Source: an uncultured Sphaerochaeta sp. (lineage in GTDB: Bacteria > Spirochaetota > Spirochaetia > Sphaerochaetales > Sphaerochaetaceae). From it: DNA of 64,000 bases. How positions within the stretch are numbered: the stretch's first letter is position 1; every line of letters starts with the position of its first letter. Where the stretch lies: NCBI RefSeq assembly GCF_963676285.1, contig NZ_OY781063.1, positions 2,666,001 to 2,730,000 on the forward strand, given 5' to 3'. Below are positions 46,753-55,744 of the stretch, in pieces. The position numbers and the translations under genes are program-made. Under the pieces are notes generated by a model. That model had not been told where the DNA came from. It was given only the letters and a program-made list of their open reading frames with translations, and did no database searches.

Positions 46753-48507
46753 ATGTACCCCATTAAAAATAGGCATAGAAGCATACTCTCGCTTTCGGGA
46801 GTTTGGGACTTTAGGTTTCAAGGTGATCAAGATTGGCAGTCGATCTATGTTCCTGCTTCGTTCAATAACCAGCTCTCCGATCACCGTGCAAAATACTACT
46901 CAGGAATTGTTGAATATAGAACTCAATGTATCCTTCCAGATGTATTGGAAAGTCAGCGTAAGGTGCTTCGATTTGATGCAGTGACCCATGATTCCGAGAT
47001 ACTTTTGGATAATGTATTGATTTGCACGCATACAGGTGGGTTTCTCCCTTTTGAAGTTGATATTACAGATATCGTTGAATGTGGGAAGGAACATACGCTC
47101 TTAGTCAGAGTAAGTAATAGAATCAATCACAAGAGTTTTCCAATCGGCAATGAGTCTGGAACTGCTTTCTTTGGTTCAGATAATCCGGGTGTTCCAAGCG
47201 TCGAGCGTGCAAAGAAGGATTTGTATGCTTACAACCTACCAAATTTTGACTTCTTTAATTATGCTGGCATTACTCGTCCAGTGAACATCTATACAACTCC
47301 CAAAAAGTATATTGATGATATAACGATCACCACGGATATTGATGGGTATGATGGATTGGTGGCCTATACCATTGCAGGGGATGTTGCGGATGGGTTGCAG
47401 ATTGAAATCCTTGATGAACACAATAAAAGTGTTGCCAATGGTACTGGACTGAACGGAGTCCTGAGAGTTAAAAATGCACATTTTTGGTTTCCAAAACCGG
47501 GTACACCCTATCTTTATACAGCTCGTGTGAGTTCCTCAGATGATACCTATGATCTCCCGTTTGGTATACGAACTATCAAGGTTGATGGTTCTCGGTTCCT
47601 GATTAATGGGAAACCGTTCTATTTCAAAGGAGCAGGCAAGCATGAGGATTCCGCTTTCAGGGGAAGAGGACTTGATGAATGCCTGAATGTGAAGGATGTT
47701 GATTTGTTGCACTGGCTACATGCCAATTCATTTAGGACAAGTCATTATCCGTATGCAGAGGAGATGTACTACCTCTGTGACAGGGAAGGCATCGTTATCA
47801 TCGATGAACTTCCTGTAGTCGGGCTGAATTTCAATGGTGTAATCAATCCATATGCCCAGCTTGAAACAGGAGTGTATCATGAGCAGTTGCTCAAGCAGAT
47901 GATAGAAAGGGATAAGAACCATCCCTCAGTTGTAATGTGGAGTCTTGGGAATGAGCCGGATACTGAGCATTTTCCAGAAGATGCATATACCTATTGGCAT
48001 TCGCTCTATGAGGCTGCCCACTGCATGGATTCCCAGAATCGACCTGTAACAATGGTTTGTTGCCAGAATGATTATACCAAAGACATCACTACTAGAAGTA
48101 TGGATGTTGTATGCATCAACCGATACTACGGCTGGTATAATCTTTCAGGATGTCTGGACATCGCAAAGAAGGCATTCGATGAAGAGTTGGACTATTGGGA
48201 GAAAATTAACAAACCTTTAATTCTTTCAGAGTACGGTGCTGATTCCATTCCAGGATTTCATGCTGTCATACCTGAGATGTTTTCCGAGGAGTTCCAAGTC
48301 TCATACATCAATGCAATGAACGAGTGCTTGGATAAACGTGGTTTTGTCGTAGGAGAACATGTCTGGAACTTTGCAGATTTTGATACACAACAGGGACCGA
48401 TGCGAGCAGGAGGGAATCACAAGGGACTCTTCTCAAGGGATAGAAGCCCTAAAATGGCTGCACATGTATTGCGTGAACGATGGGGGAAGATCGAAAATTT
48501 CTATTGA
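46753..48507 (+). CDS. GH2 glycosidase, beta-glucuronidase/beta-galactosidase type
   Basis: This 584-residue cytoplasmic glycosidase has the GH2 layout: jelly-roll domain (1-180), Ig-like domain, then a TIM barrel. The acid/base Glu is in MWSLGNEPDTEH and the nucleophile in LILSEYGADSIPGF, closest to UidA-type enzymes (SEYGAD). Also present are GKPFYFKGAGKHEDS and ANSFRTSHYPYAEEMYYLCD. The start is set by AAGGAGG seven bases upstream; thirteen earlier in-frame codons overlap the permease gene. With GH59 it suggests stepwise cleavage of an imported mixed beta-glycoside. Confidence 0.9.
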   Translation: MYPIKNRHRSILSLSGVWDFRFQGDQDWQSIYVPASFNNQLSDHRAKYYSGIVEYRTQCILPDVLESQRKVLRFDAVTHDSEILLDNVLICTHTGGFLPFEVDITDIVECGKEHTLLVRVSNRINHKSFPIGNESGTAFFGSDNPGVPSVERAKKDLYAYNLPNFDFFNYAGITRPVNIYTTPKKYIDDITITTDIDGYDGLVAYTIAGDVADGLQIEILDEHNKSVANGTGLNGVLRVKNAHFWFPKPGTPYLYTARVSSSDDTYDLPFGIRTIKVDGSRFLINGKPFYFKGAGKHEDSAFRGRGLDECLNVKDVDLLHWLHANSFRTSHYPYAEEMYYLCDREGIVIIDELPVVGLNFNGVINPYAQLETGVYHEQLLKQMIERDKNHPSVVMWSLGNEPDTEHFPEDAYTYWHSLYEAAHCMDSQNRPVTMVCCQNDYTKDITTRSMDVVCINRYYGWYNLSGCLDIAKKAFDEELDYWEKINKPLILSEYGADSIPGFHAVIPEMFSEEFQVSYINAMNECLDKRGFVVGEHVWNFADFDTQQGPMRAGGNHKGLFSRDRSPKMAAHVLRERWGKIENFY

Positions 48508-48609
48508 TGCGTTGATTTTCTTGGAAATGAGGTACCTTTTGGCTGATTCCTTTGTAGAAATAACTTAGGCCGTTTTTCTATCCTCCATCACAGGTACCCA
48601 TACATCATT

Positions 48610-48983
48610 CACTGATTCGTTCTACAGGTATATCGCCATCGATGCTGGAAGAGATGCGTAGAAAAAGGATAGGCATATGAGTATGAACATTCTCGTTACC
48701 GGGGCAAGTGGAGGTATGGGATTCTCAACCTGCCAGCAATTGGTAGCTTCCGGATACACTGTGTACGTTCTGGACCGGCAACAACCCGATGGTTCGTATC
48801 CATTCCGGTTTCTGAGAGCCGATACAACAGACAGCGCCCTGTTGGCAGTTGTTTTTAAGCGTATCAGTCATACGACTCAGAGTAGTGCAGACCGGACTAC
48901 TGAGTGTATCCAACAATCAATTGCAACTTCACCTTGCTGGCCTACCTAACCCTAGATATAAAACGTTCCTTCCGCAATGATGG
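48610..48983 (+). repeat. SDR-phzF locus, right copy (SDR deleted)
   Basis: This is the counterpart of 35621-36643 in the same orientation. The two copies are clearly diverged, with many substitutions, so they are not a recent duplication. Together they bracket the IS debris and the whole carbohydrate locus. Confidence 0.8.
48677..48918 (+). pseudogene. SDR pseudogene with internal deletion
   Basis: The first 63 or so codons match the SDR at 35688 (MSMNILVTGASGGMGFSTCQ). The sequence then jumps from the equivalent of 35873 to that of 36177. The short repeat GTATCA is at both edges, consistent with slippage across about 300 bases. The catalytic Tyr-Lys region is lost, and what follows the join is out of family. 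Confidence 0.8.
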
Positions 48984-49800
48984 ATACATTTCCACTGACG
49001 ATGATACATCCTGTATCTTTTTCTTGTCGAACATGAAGTTCACTAGGTCTGTCAAGAAAACGTCCTTGATGAATGATGATCTCTTCACTTGGTTTACATA
49101 TGCCATGCGCACAGAGGTATGCTCCAACCGGTCCAGCTGCGCTACCGGTGGCAACGTCCTCCAAACCATCAAAATCGAATGTTCTGCCCTCTTTTGCATC
49201 AATATCAAACACATAGGCAAACTTTGCACCGTAGGAGTTGAGCAGTGGTTCATAATCCTTGCCAAACATGCCGGTTTTCTCAATTCCGCTGTGAATGGGC
49301 ACGAGCAGGTACGATAAGCCGGTAGTCATGACCTGAAGAGGATACGCTGTAGCAAGATCGTCCATGGTAAGCCCAAGCGGTTCAATCAACCTAGGATAGT
49401 CTTCAGTAGGGATGTGTCCGATGGTCTCTGCTGCCCCTTGGTTCATGTTGCAGACATACTCCTTTCGGTGGTCGATGGCAACGCTGGTGACCTTCACATC
49501 CTTACCATTCAGATGAAATTGGATTGCTTCCGTCCCTTTCCCATTGTGTAGCATATGTACTACGGCAGCAGCACCAAGGATTGGGTGCCCTGCGAAATCC
49601 AGTTCCTCATCCTTCGTGAAAATTCTTGCCCTATATTCGTTGTCCCGAAGTCTTTTAAGAAAAATCGTCTCATACTGCTTCATTTCTCGGGTGATCAGAA
49701 GCATGGTTTTACTATCAGGAAATCGGTCGCAAATCAGAACGGTCAGTCCATTTCCTGTCAGTGGGCCTTTTGAAAATACATCAACATGGTAGTACTGCAA
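48952..49800 (-). CDS. PhzF-family isomerase/epimerase-like protein
   Basis: This 282-residue protein is of the PhzF/diaminopimelate-epimerase fold. The N-terminal YYHVDVFSKGPLTGNGLTVL, KDEELDFAGHPILGAAAVVH and the C-terminal DVATGSAAGPVGAYLCAHG are diagnostic. The Glu of DEELDFAGHP is the presumed catalytic base. The best start is TTG 49800, with AAGGAG seven bases upstream, which places it at the normal family N-terminus; an in-frame start further upstream adds 22 unlikely residues. Substrate unknown. Confidence 0.87.
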   Translation of the reverse strand: MQYYHVDVFSKGPLTGNGLTVLICDRFPDSKTMLLITREMKQYETIFLKRLRDNEYRARIFTKDEELDFAGHPILGAAAVVHMLHNGKGTEAIQFHLNGKDVKVTSVAIDHRKEYVCNMNQGAAETIGHIPTEDYPRLIEPLGLTMDDLATAYPLQVMTTGLSYLLVPIHSGIEKTGMFGKDYEPLLNSYGAKFAYVFDIDAKEGRTFDFDGLEDVATGSAAGPVGAYLCAHGICKPSEEIIIHQGRFLDRPSELHVRQEKDTGCIIVSGNVSIIAEGTFYI

Positions 49801-49841
49801 AAGTCTTCTCCTTGTCTGCTCTTTAGCATGGATGGGAACCC

Positions 49842-50411
49842 TCAGTTGTTTTGTTTTTTGGACCACTGTTCCTTGGTCATAATGTTTGTGTGGCCTATTC
49901 TTGTCTCATTCATGAGAGGCACCGCCACCTCATCACAGGTGTGATGGTAGGTAAAACCAAGCTTCTCCTGAACCCTCTTGGATTTGCTGTTTCCATCGTA
50001 ATACCCACACCATATTGTGGTCATTCCCAGGTCTTCAAACCCATGGCGAATCAGTTCTGTTGCAGCTTCAGGAATATATCCTCTTCCCCAAAAAGGCTTG
50101 CCAATCCAATACCCCAGCTCACACTCATCGTCACGCTCAGTCATATCGGTATGTCCATTCAGTTTAAGTTCTATGGCTCCAATTGCCCTGCCATTGTCTT
50201 TTTCACAAATTGCATAGCATTCTGCTCCGGTGAGCACATTTCTAATGGCATCCAGACTCTCTCCTACACTTGTATGGGCAGGCCATCCTGCAATCGGGCC
50301 AATATCAGGATCCTTGGCATATGCATATAAACTCTCAGCATCTGTCTCTGTCCAAGGACGAAGAGCGAGTCTTTTTGTCTGCAACATCACTCTTTTCTTA
50401 TCTCCATACAT
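49842..50411 (-). CDS. GNAT acetyltransferase, RimJ/RimL type
   Basis: This 189-residue GNAT protein has MLQTKRLALRPWTETDAESL at the start and GYWIGKPFWGRGYIPEAATE (acetyl-CoA binding) in the middle. NSKSKRVQEKLGFTYHH closes the fold. GGGAGGG supports ATG 50411. It is in tandem with phzF, 41 bases upstream. Substrate unknown. Confidence 0.87.
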   Translation of the reverse strand: MYGDKKRVMLQTKRLALRPWTETDAESLYAYAKDPDIGPIAGWPAHTSVGESLDAIRNVLTGAECYAICEKDNGRAIGAIELKLNGHTDMTERDDECELGYWIGKPFWGRGYIPEAATELIRHGFEDLGMTTIWCGYYDGNSKSKRVQEKLGFTYHHTCDEVAVPLMNETRIGHTNIMTKEQWSKKQNN

Positions 50412-50640
50412 TCACAGCCCTCCCTTCATCGATACAGGAAGACGGTTTTCCCGTTCCTGGCACTGACAATCGTGTGGGTGGTATTTTCTCATTTTAGTTC
50501 CAGTTATCCAAGCCATATAGTGTATCAATATGAATATATTCCCGAGCTATGAAACAAGGTTTCTTCTGGGAAAGGGCTGGGAGGTGGATGAAACAACATC
50601 TTATTTTATACAGTAATTCTATTAGAAAAGGGGGCACGAT

Positions 50641-51543
50641 ATGGGAAAGCAAAAAATTATACCGCATATCTGGTTCGACAAGGAAGCCAAGGAAGCTGTC
50701 CAATTCTACACGGCCATCTTTCCTGATTCATCAATTATCAGCAGCTCAGTGCTCCATGACACGCCATCCGGAGATACTGAATCAATTACTTTCACGCTCT
50801 CAGGTTTTACGATGATGGCCCTCTCTGCAGGTCCATATTTCCAGATTAATCCTTCAATATCGTTCTTTGTGAATTTTGATCCTTCGAGGGATGACAAAGC
50901 GAAGGAACATCTCGATACCCTTTGGAATGCTTTATCTGAAGGAGCAGAAATCCTGATGCCATTGCAGGAGTATCCATTCAGCAAACACTATGGATGGATC
51001 AAGGACAGGTACGGAGTGACCTGGCAACTCATCCTGAGTGATCCTAAAGGGGAAGAGAGACCGTTCATAATTCCCTCTCTGCTATTCACTGGGAATGTTT
51101 GTGGCAAGGCAGAGGAGGCCATTGAATTCTACCTATCGGTATTTGGCCATTCCAAGAAGGGTTCTATCGTTCACTATCCTGCAGGTATGCAAATGGACAA
51201 GGAAGGGACGGTGATGTTCAGTGATTTCATGCTGGAAAGACAATGGTTTTCAGCCATGGATAGTGGTTATCCACATGAATTTGGTTTCAATGAGGCAGTT
51301 TCTCTTCTGGTGGAGTGCAATGACCAAGAGGAGATTGATTATTATTGGGATCGCTTGTCAGCAGATCCTGAGGCCGAGCAGTGTGGCTGGTTGAAAGACA
51401 AATATGGTGTCTCTTGGCAAATCTCACCTGAGATCATGGATACCATGATGGAAGAAGGGACACAGGAGCAGATTGACCGGCTTGCGCAGGCCTTCCTTAC
51501 GATGAAGAAGTTGGATATTGAAGAGTTGATAGCTGTATTATAG
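50641..51543 (+). CDS. Tandem VOC/PhnB-like protein
   Basis: This 300-residue protein contains two glyoxalase-fold (VOC) halves of the PhnB / '3-demethylubiquinone methyltransferase-like' type. Half one: IIPHIWFDKEAKEAVQFYTA to HYGWIKDRYGVTWQL. Half two: IIPSLLFTGNVCGKAEEAIE to CGWLKDKYGVSWQIS. The repeated GW-x-KD-x-YGV-x-WQ signature shows the internal duplication. Function unknown; no metal-dependent activity should be assumed. Confidence 0.87.
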   Translation: MGKQKIIPHIWFDKEAKEAVQFYTAIFPDSSIISSSVLHDTPSGDTESITFTLSGFTMMALSAGPYFQINPSISFFVNFDPSRDDKAKEHLDTLWNALSEGAEILMPLQEYPFSKHYGWIKDRYGVTWQLILSDPKGEERPFIIPSLLFTGNVCGKAEEAIEFYLSVFGHSKKGSIVHYPAGMQMDKEGTVMFSDFMLERQWFSAMDSGYPHEFGFNEAVSLLVECNDQEEIDYYWDRLSADPEAEQCGWLKDKYGVSWQISPEIMDTMMEEGTQEQIDRLAQAFLTMKKLDIEELIAVL

Positions 51544-51634
51544 AAGGAAATGAGACCATTGTAAGCCAATCAATTGGTATTTTTTCCATTTGGCATACTT
51601 CCGGTCCCCTACCCAAGATAGCTTTCACTATATA

Positions 51635-51670
51635 CAAAGATGAATGTCATTATGTTGGCATCCATCTTTG
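51635..51670. terminator. Hairpin between convergent genes
   Basis: Arms CAAAGATG / CATCTTTG lie between the VOC gene and the end of the YjjW gene, with partial further pairing inside. There is no T tract, so terminator function is tentative. Confidence 0.4.
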
Positions 51671-51699
51671 CAATCACCTATGCTAGGAGTCAATTGCGT

Positions 51700-52542
51700 T
51701 TACACCACAACTGGTGTGAAACAGGAATATGAGGCCACAATTTTTCGGAGAGTTTCCATTTCTTGGTTAGAAGGAGACCGATATGAGGTTGCCTCACCAC
51801 GTACGCCATTACTACGGAACCTAATTAATTTGTAGGGTATCACCGTATTTTCAGGAAGGGCGTTTGCAACGAGTTCAGCGGTCCTTGCAACAGTGTTTTC
51901 ATTGGGGAGATATGTAGGAACCACCACGGTCCTCACTTCAGCAAGTTTGCCAATTTTTGCAAGAAATTCAGCATTCTTGAGTACCGTCCGGTTAGACATA
52001 CCAGTCAACGCAATATGCTTAGTTTCATCAAAACATTTTACATCCAACATAACACCATCACAGGAGTTCAGTAACTGCTCGTGTTGCGAGAAATCTATAC
52101 TCCCATTGCTGTCCAACAATACTGAACCGACAGAGTTAGCCAACCGTTCACAAAGTGCAGCAAGGGGTTCTGCTTGTAGCATGCACTCTCCCCCAGAAAA
52201 CGTTACCCCACGGATGAATGGCAGGTTTTCCTCAACCATATCAGCAATCTCATCAATAGTGAGCATGCGGATTTTCGGAGAAGCACTATGAGGGCAGACG
52301 GTAATACATGTGTCGCAATTACTACACTTTGAAGGATTCCACAAGACCTTGCCACCCACAACAGAGAGGGCTTGTTCCGGACAGGCTGATACACACTTTC
52401 CACAGGAATTACATGTGTTGATCGTCTCAGGATTATGGCAGTATGTACAATGGAAATTGCACCCCTGAAAAAATACAACACTCCTGTTTCCTGGACCATC
52501 TACACAGCTTGTGTTGATGATTTTGTGTAATGGGAGCCTCAT
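51700..52542 (-). CDS. yjjW: Glycyl-radical enzyme activase, YjjW type
   Basis: This 280-residue radical-SAM activase installs the glycyl radical on its partner. The radical-SAM cluster motif is CNFHCTYC near residue 28. A ferredoxin-like insert with two 4Fe-4S motifs follows: CNSCGKCVSACP and CSNCDTCITVCP. SAM-binding TFSGGECMLQ is near residue 115. It overlaps the YjjI gene by four bases (ATGA), so the two are made together. The two-cluster insert and the partner's family place it with YjjW. Confidence 0.88.
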   Translation of the reverse strand: MRLPLHKIINTSCVDGPGNRSVVFFQGCNFHCTYCHNPETINTCNSCGKCVSACPEQALSVVGGKVLWNPSKCSNCDTCITVCPHSASPKIRMLTIDEIADMVEENLPFIRGVTFSGGECMLQAEPLAALCERLANSVGSVLLDSNGSIDFSQHEQLLNSCDGVMLDVKCFDETKHIALTGMSNRTVLKNAEFLAKIGKLAEVRTVVVPTYLPNENTVARTAELVANALPENTVIPYKLIRFRSNGVRGEATSYRSPSNQEMETLRKIVASYSCFTPVVV

Positions 52543-54050
52543 GAGCGAACCTTTCGATTGAGTACATTTCCATTCTTGACTTCACCCAATCCCCAGATGA
52601 CATTATTCTGACGAACAGCATTCCCTTGGTCCAAAGCTTCAATATCGGAACGCTTGGCCAGATAGCCGGTGATTCTAATAACATCGGCATCACTGCAATA
52701 TGTTGAAAGATATTGCATGCCAGATTCAAAACCCCCATTGATTATATCCAATACGCTATTAGGATTACGTAGGTACGTAGTATCAAACGGAAAAATATCA
52801 CCTGTGCCAGAAGGGAAGTACGGATGGAATTGTCCTGCATGACGAAGATGATTGTACAATGGAATCTCTTTGCCGATAGCGATTCGAGCACCCGGGCTGA
52901 TGCCAATATCTGAATCAATGCCGACCTGGGCATGTAATACAAAATGTCCGCCGGAAATCGAACAATAGGGGCTCTTGTGTGCATGTACAAGTGTTTCTAG
53001 TGTTTGCATTATTGTGTGGCCTAATGAATCAGCTTCTGTATCTACGCCATAGCGTTCTGATTTTCCTTCCTTCTGTAGTAAGATATCGACCGCCTCATGG
53101 AGTCCCACTACACCAAACATACCTGTAAAGTTCTCCTGCGTAAGAAACCCTTCTTCTACGAGAAAACTGGACTTGAAAAAATGACTCTCTTCCACAAGGA
53201 AATTGATTTTTGCATCCATGAACTCAGCCAAGGTTTGTACTGCTAGTGGCAGTACCTCTTTCAAAAAATGGTCAATATTCTTCGCATGGTCTGCAGCACG
53301 CTTCAATACAATTCTTGAGAGCGTATAGGCACCTCCTCCGATAGCCAATGCATTATAACAACTTGCAATGCCATATCCATGAGGGCTTTTTTCATGTTGC
53401 TTGGCATATACAGCATGGTTGGCAAAACTTGGTTTTGCACAGGTAAGTGCGCACTTGGTGCATGCCTCAGCAAATGAAGCTGGTGTTATGTCTTTATCAT
53501 AGAGCAAAGTGATACCTGGAACAGCCTGCTGTCGCTTTGTTTCCAATTCAACAATGATTCGACCAGCTACTGTATACTCTGGTCCTAGATTGGCATGGCA
53601 GAATGAATTTGGAATGGCTTTTTCAATAAAATCAAGGAATCTCTCGATCTTGATTCTTGCTACATCCACATTATCGATAAAGGGATCAAGCAGCTTGTCG
53701 ATATTGCCAAGATAGACTGGCATGTGTGTGATGGAAGGTACATGCAGATAGAACAATTGCAGGCTATGAATAGCTTCATCAAGGGTTCTAGGTGGCTCCA
53801 ATCGAAGAAACTTGCACCCCTGTTCCATGAGCTTCTCATAGTCAGGCAGGGCATATCGAGGGGCATAAGGAACCTTGGGTTCGCTCATATCACAGATAAT
53901 TCCCAAGTCGTGCAATTCCTTAAATGTTTTAGAAGTCTCTACCAAATTATCTTGACTGACGCAAATATCAGCAAGTGTCATCATTGCTTGTTGATGGGTA
54001 AGTGAAGTATCTGTAACTATGCTCATAATTTGTTTCTTTAAAGTATCCAT
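52539..54050 (-). CDS. yjjI: YjjI-family glycyl-radical enzyme
   Basis: This 503-residue protein is of the YjjI (DUF3029) glycyl-radical family; its reaction is not established. The radical Gly is in VIRITGYLAKRSDIEALDQG near the C-terminus. The catalytic Cys is probably in GIASCYNALAIGGG. Other family segments are NSFCHANLGPEYTVAGR and YCSISGGHFVLHAQ. Start ATG with AAGGAG nine bases upstream; a run of in-frame codons before it lacks support. It is oxygen-sensitive by nature and divergent from a Crp/FNR-type gene. The adjacent nucleoside operon suggests the metabolic setting. Confidence 0.87.
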   Translation of the reverse strand: MDTLKKQIMSIVTDTSLTHQQAMMTLADICVSQDNLVETSKTFKELHDLGIICDMSEPKVPYAPRYALPDYEKLMEQGCKFLRLEPPRTLDEAIHSLQLFYLHVPSITHMPVYLGNIDKLLDPFIDNVDVARIKIERFLDFIEKAIPNSFCHANLGPEYTVAGRIIVELETKRQQAVPGITLLYDKDITPASFAEACTKCALTCAKPSFANHAVYAKQHEKSPHGYGIASCYNALAIGGGAYTLSRIVLKRAADHAKNIDHFLKEVLPLAVQTLAEFMDAKINFLVEESHFFKSSFLVEEGFLTQENFTGMFGVVGLHEAVDILLQKEGKSERYGVDTEADSLGHTIMQTLETLVHAHKSPYCSISGGHFVLHAQVGIDSDIGISPGARIAIGKEIPLYNHLRHAGQFHPYFPSGTGDIFPFDTTYLRNPNSVLDIINGGFESGMQYLSTYCSDADVIRITGYLAKRSDIEALDQGNAVRQNNVIWGLGEVKNGNVLNRKVRS

Positions 54051-54117
54051 ATCATAATTCTCCTTTTGATTGGCTTTACTCCAATTCCATGCTAATATGC
54101 TTGCTGAGGACATAATA

Positions 54118-54129
54118 TGACAAATGTCA
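54118..54129. promoter_or_regulatory. Palindrome between yjjI and the Crp/FNR gene
   Basis: This is a perfect 12-bp palindrome, TGACAAATGTCA, in the 172-base divergent gap. On the minus strand it is followed at once by a possible -10 (TATTAT). Crp/FNR-family proteins bind such two-fold sites. Assignment to the neighbouring regulator is inference. Confidence 0.4.
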
Positions 54130-54222
54130 GTTAATTATGGAAAATTTTTCGGTACTATTAAGGAAGCAAGGAAGAATTGTTTACATTTTAAAATGCATTG
54201 CTTCAAGTGAGAGTGTTTGACT

Positions 54223-54920
54223 ATGATTGATGAACAGCTAGCTTCCGCATTGCGCGCAGCGATGGATCAAAGTATAACTGAGAACCAGATTTATGAAGTG
54301 TACCACCGTTTTGAAGGAGCTGGCAAACGTCTCGTCACCTATGGGAAACGAAAGGTCATAGTACATACTGAAGATGCAGTTGAAAGAATTCTGTTGTTGC
54401 TGTCAGGTTCCTGCAACGTATTAAGCCATAGCGATGATGGCAGAATTGTAATGGCTGGAGAGGTTGCAGCCCCCCAGATTTTTGGTTTGTATGAGTTGCT
54501 CAGTGGCCTGCCGTATCATACTGCCGATGTAGAGACGGAAACTCCTTGTACTTTCTTCGCGATATCACCACGCTTGTACCGTAAGCAGTATGATATAAGT
54601 ATGGATGTCATGCGTTTTCTGCTAATTATCTAGTTGAATTCATCCAGCGATTGCTGGGCCGAAGTGATAGAATGACGCTTTACAACAATAGACAGAGCTT
54701 GTTGCTTTATTGCTTGGACGCTTGCAAGGACAATCAGTTACCCGTGGTACTGTATGTTCGCAAAGAGGCTTTGGCCGCAGAGTTGAATATGAATGTGCGC
54801 ACGCTGTACAGACAGATTGGACAATTGAGGGATGAAGGATTGATTGGAAGCTATAAAGGTAAAATTAGTATAGACCGAAACCAGATGGAACGCATATACA
54901 AGGAAATCTATACTGGTTGA
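54223..54920 (+). pseudogene. Crp/FNR-family regulator, frameshifted
   Basis: The gene is read in two frames. The first 136 codons give the cyclic-nucleotide-binding-like domain (VERILLLLSGSCNVLSHSDD to MDVMRFLLII-stop). The -1 frame then continues as ANYLVEFIQRLLGRSDRM through the C-terminal winged helix AAELNMNVRTLYRQIGQLRD. The shift lies at CGTTTTCTGCT near 54613-54623: one more T would restore MRFSANYLVEF and a single protein of about 232 residues. It may be a pseudogene, a sequencing or assembly error in a T run, or phase-variable. It is divergent from yjjI, its natural target. Confidence 0.75.
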
Positions 54921-54982
54921 CTATGAACCAGAAGAGGGCCATGAGATACAGTTTTCTATGATGAGATACTTGGAGTAGTACA

Positions 54983-55744
54983 ATGAATAATAATGTTACA
55001 GATAATGGCTTGGTTGAAAGCTCTGGAAAAAAATACCTATACGTTGAGGTATATGAAAAACTGTATCGCAAAATTGAGCAAGAAAATCTTCAGGAAGGAG
55101 ATCGGTTGCCTGGAGAGAACCAGCTTGCTGTGGAGCTTGGAGTCAGCCGCATGACATTGCGGCAAGCGTTGATGTTGATGACGGAAGATGGCATTATTCG
55201 ACGAATTCATGGCAAGGGAAACTTTATAGCAAGCTTGGATTCGTTTGCTTCTGCTGGAGCTGAAGCTGTTGCCAATCCTGTCTTCAACTTTGCCAGGAGC
55301 TCCATCGATGAAATTGCCATTGACATCAGATATGAAGTCTCGAGCAACTATGTAATGCAACTTTTCAATTATGACCGGAGCACTGTCATGGTGGCATCAG
55401 ATCGGTGGTATCGTAAGGACTCCCGTTTGATTGCTTTCTGTTTTTCCTTCACAGATTTGAAAAAACTGAATTCATATGGTGTCGACATCAAGGATGCAGA
55501 GGCTGTCAAGGAATTTATGGACCACACGGTATACACCATCAGCCCTCGTGCAATCACCCACCTGACGATATCAAATCGCAAAGAGTTTGCGCTCACCCCA
55601 GAGCAGATAGCCGCACCTTCACTGATACTCTTAAGTGAGACACTGTTCACCGATGATGGGAAGGCCATTGCACAGAACAAGTATTATATGGATCCGGCAT
55701 ATTTCGACTTGGTAGTGCATGGAAGGCGCAGTCTTGGCATATAG
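54983..55744 (+). CDS. GntR-family (HutC-type) regulator
   Basis: This 253-residue repressor has a GntR winged helix at the N-terminus (YEKLYRKIEQENLQEGDRLP, LAVELGVSRMTLRQALMLMT, IRRIHGKGNFI) and a UTRA-like effector domain (about 95-250). GGAG is seven bases before ATG. It lies directly upstream of the nucleoside-transport operon, whose promoter carries a fitting inverted repeat, so it is likely the local regulator with a nucleoside or sugar-phosphate ligand. Confidence 0.88.
   Translation: MNNNVTDNGLVESSGKKYLYVEVYEKLYRKIEQENLQEGDRLPGENQLAVELGVSRMTLRQALMLMTEDGIIRRIHGKGNFIASLDSFASAGAEAVANPVFNFARSSIDEIAIDIRYEVSSNYVMQLFNYDRSTVMVASDRWYRKDSRLIAFCFSFTDLKKLNSYGVDIKDAEAVKEFMDHTVYTISPRAITHLTISNRKEFALTPEQIAAPSLILLSETLFTDDGKAIAQNKYYMDPAYFDLVVHGRRSLGI

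Noticed and set aside
54223..54920. Treating the two Crp/FNR pieces as two separate genes
   Set aside because: The second piece has no start signal, and a single-base shift joins them into one family-length protein.
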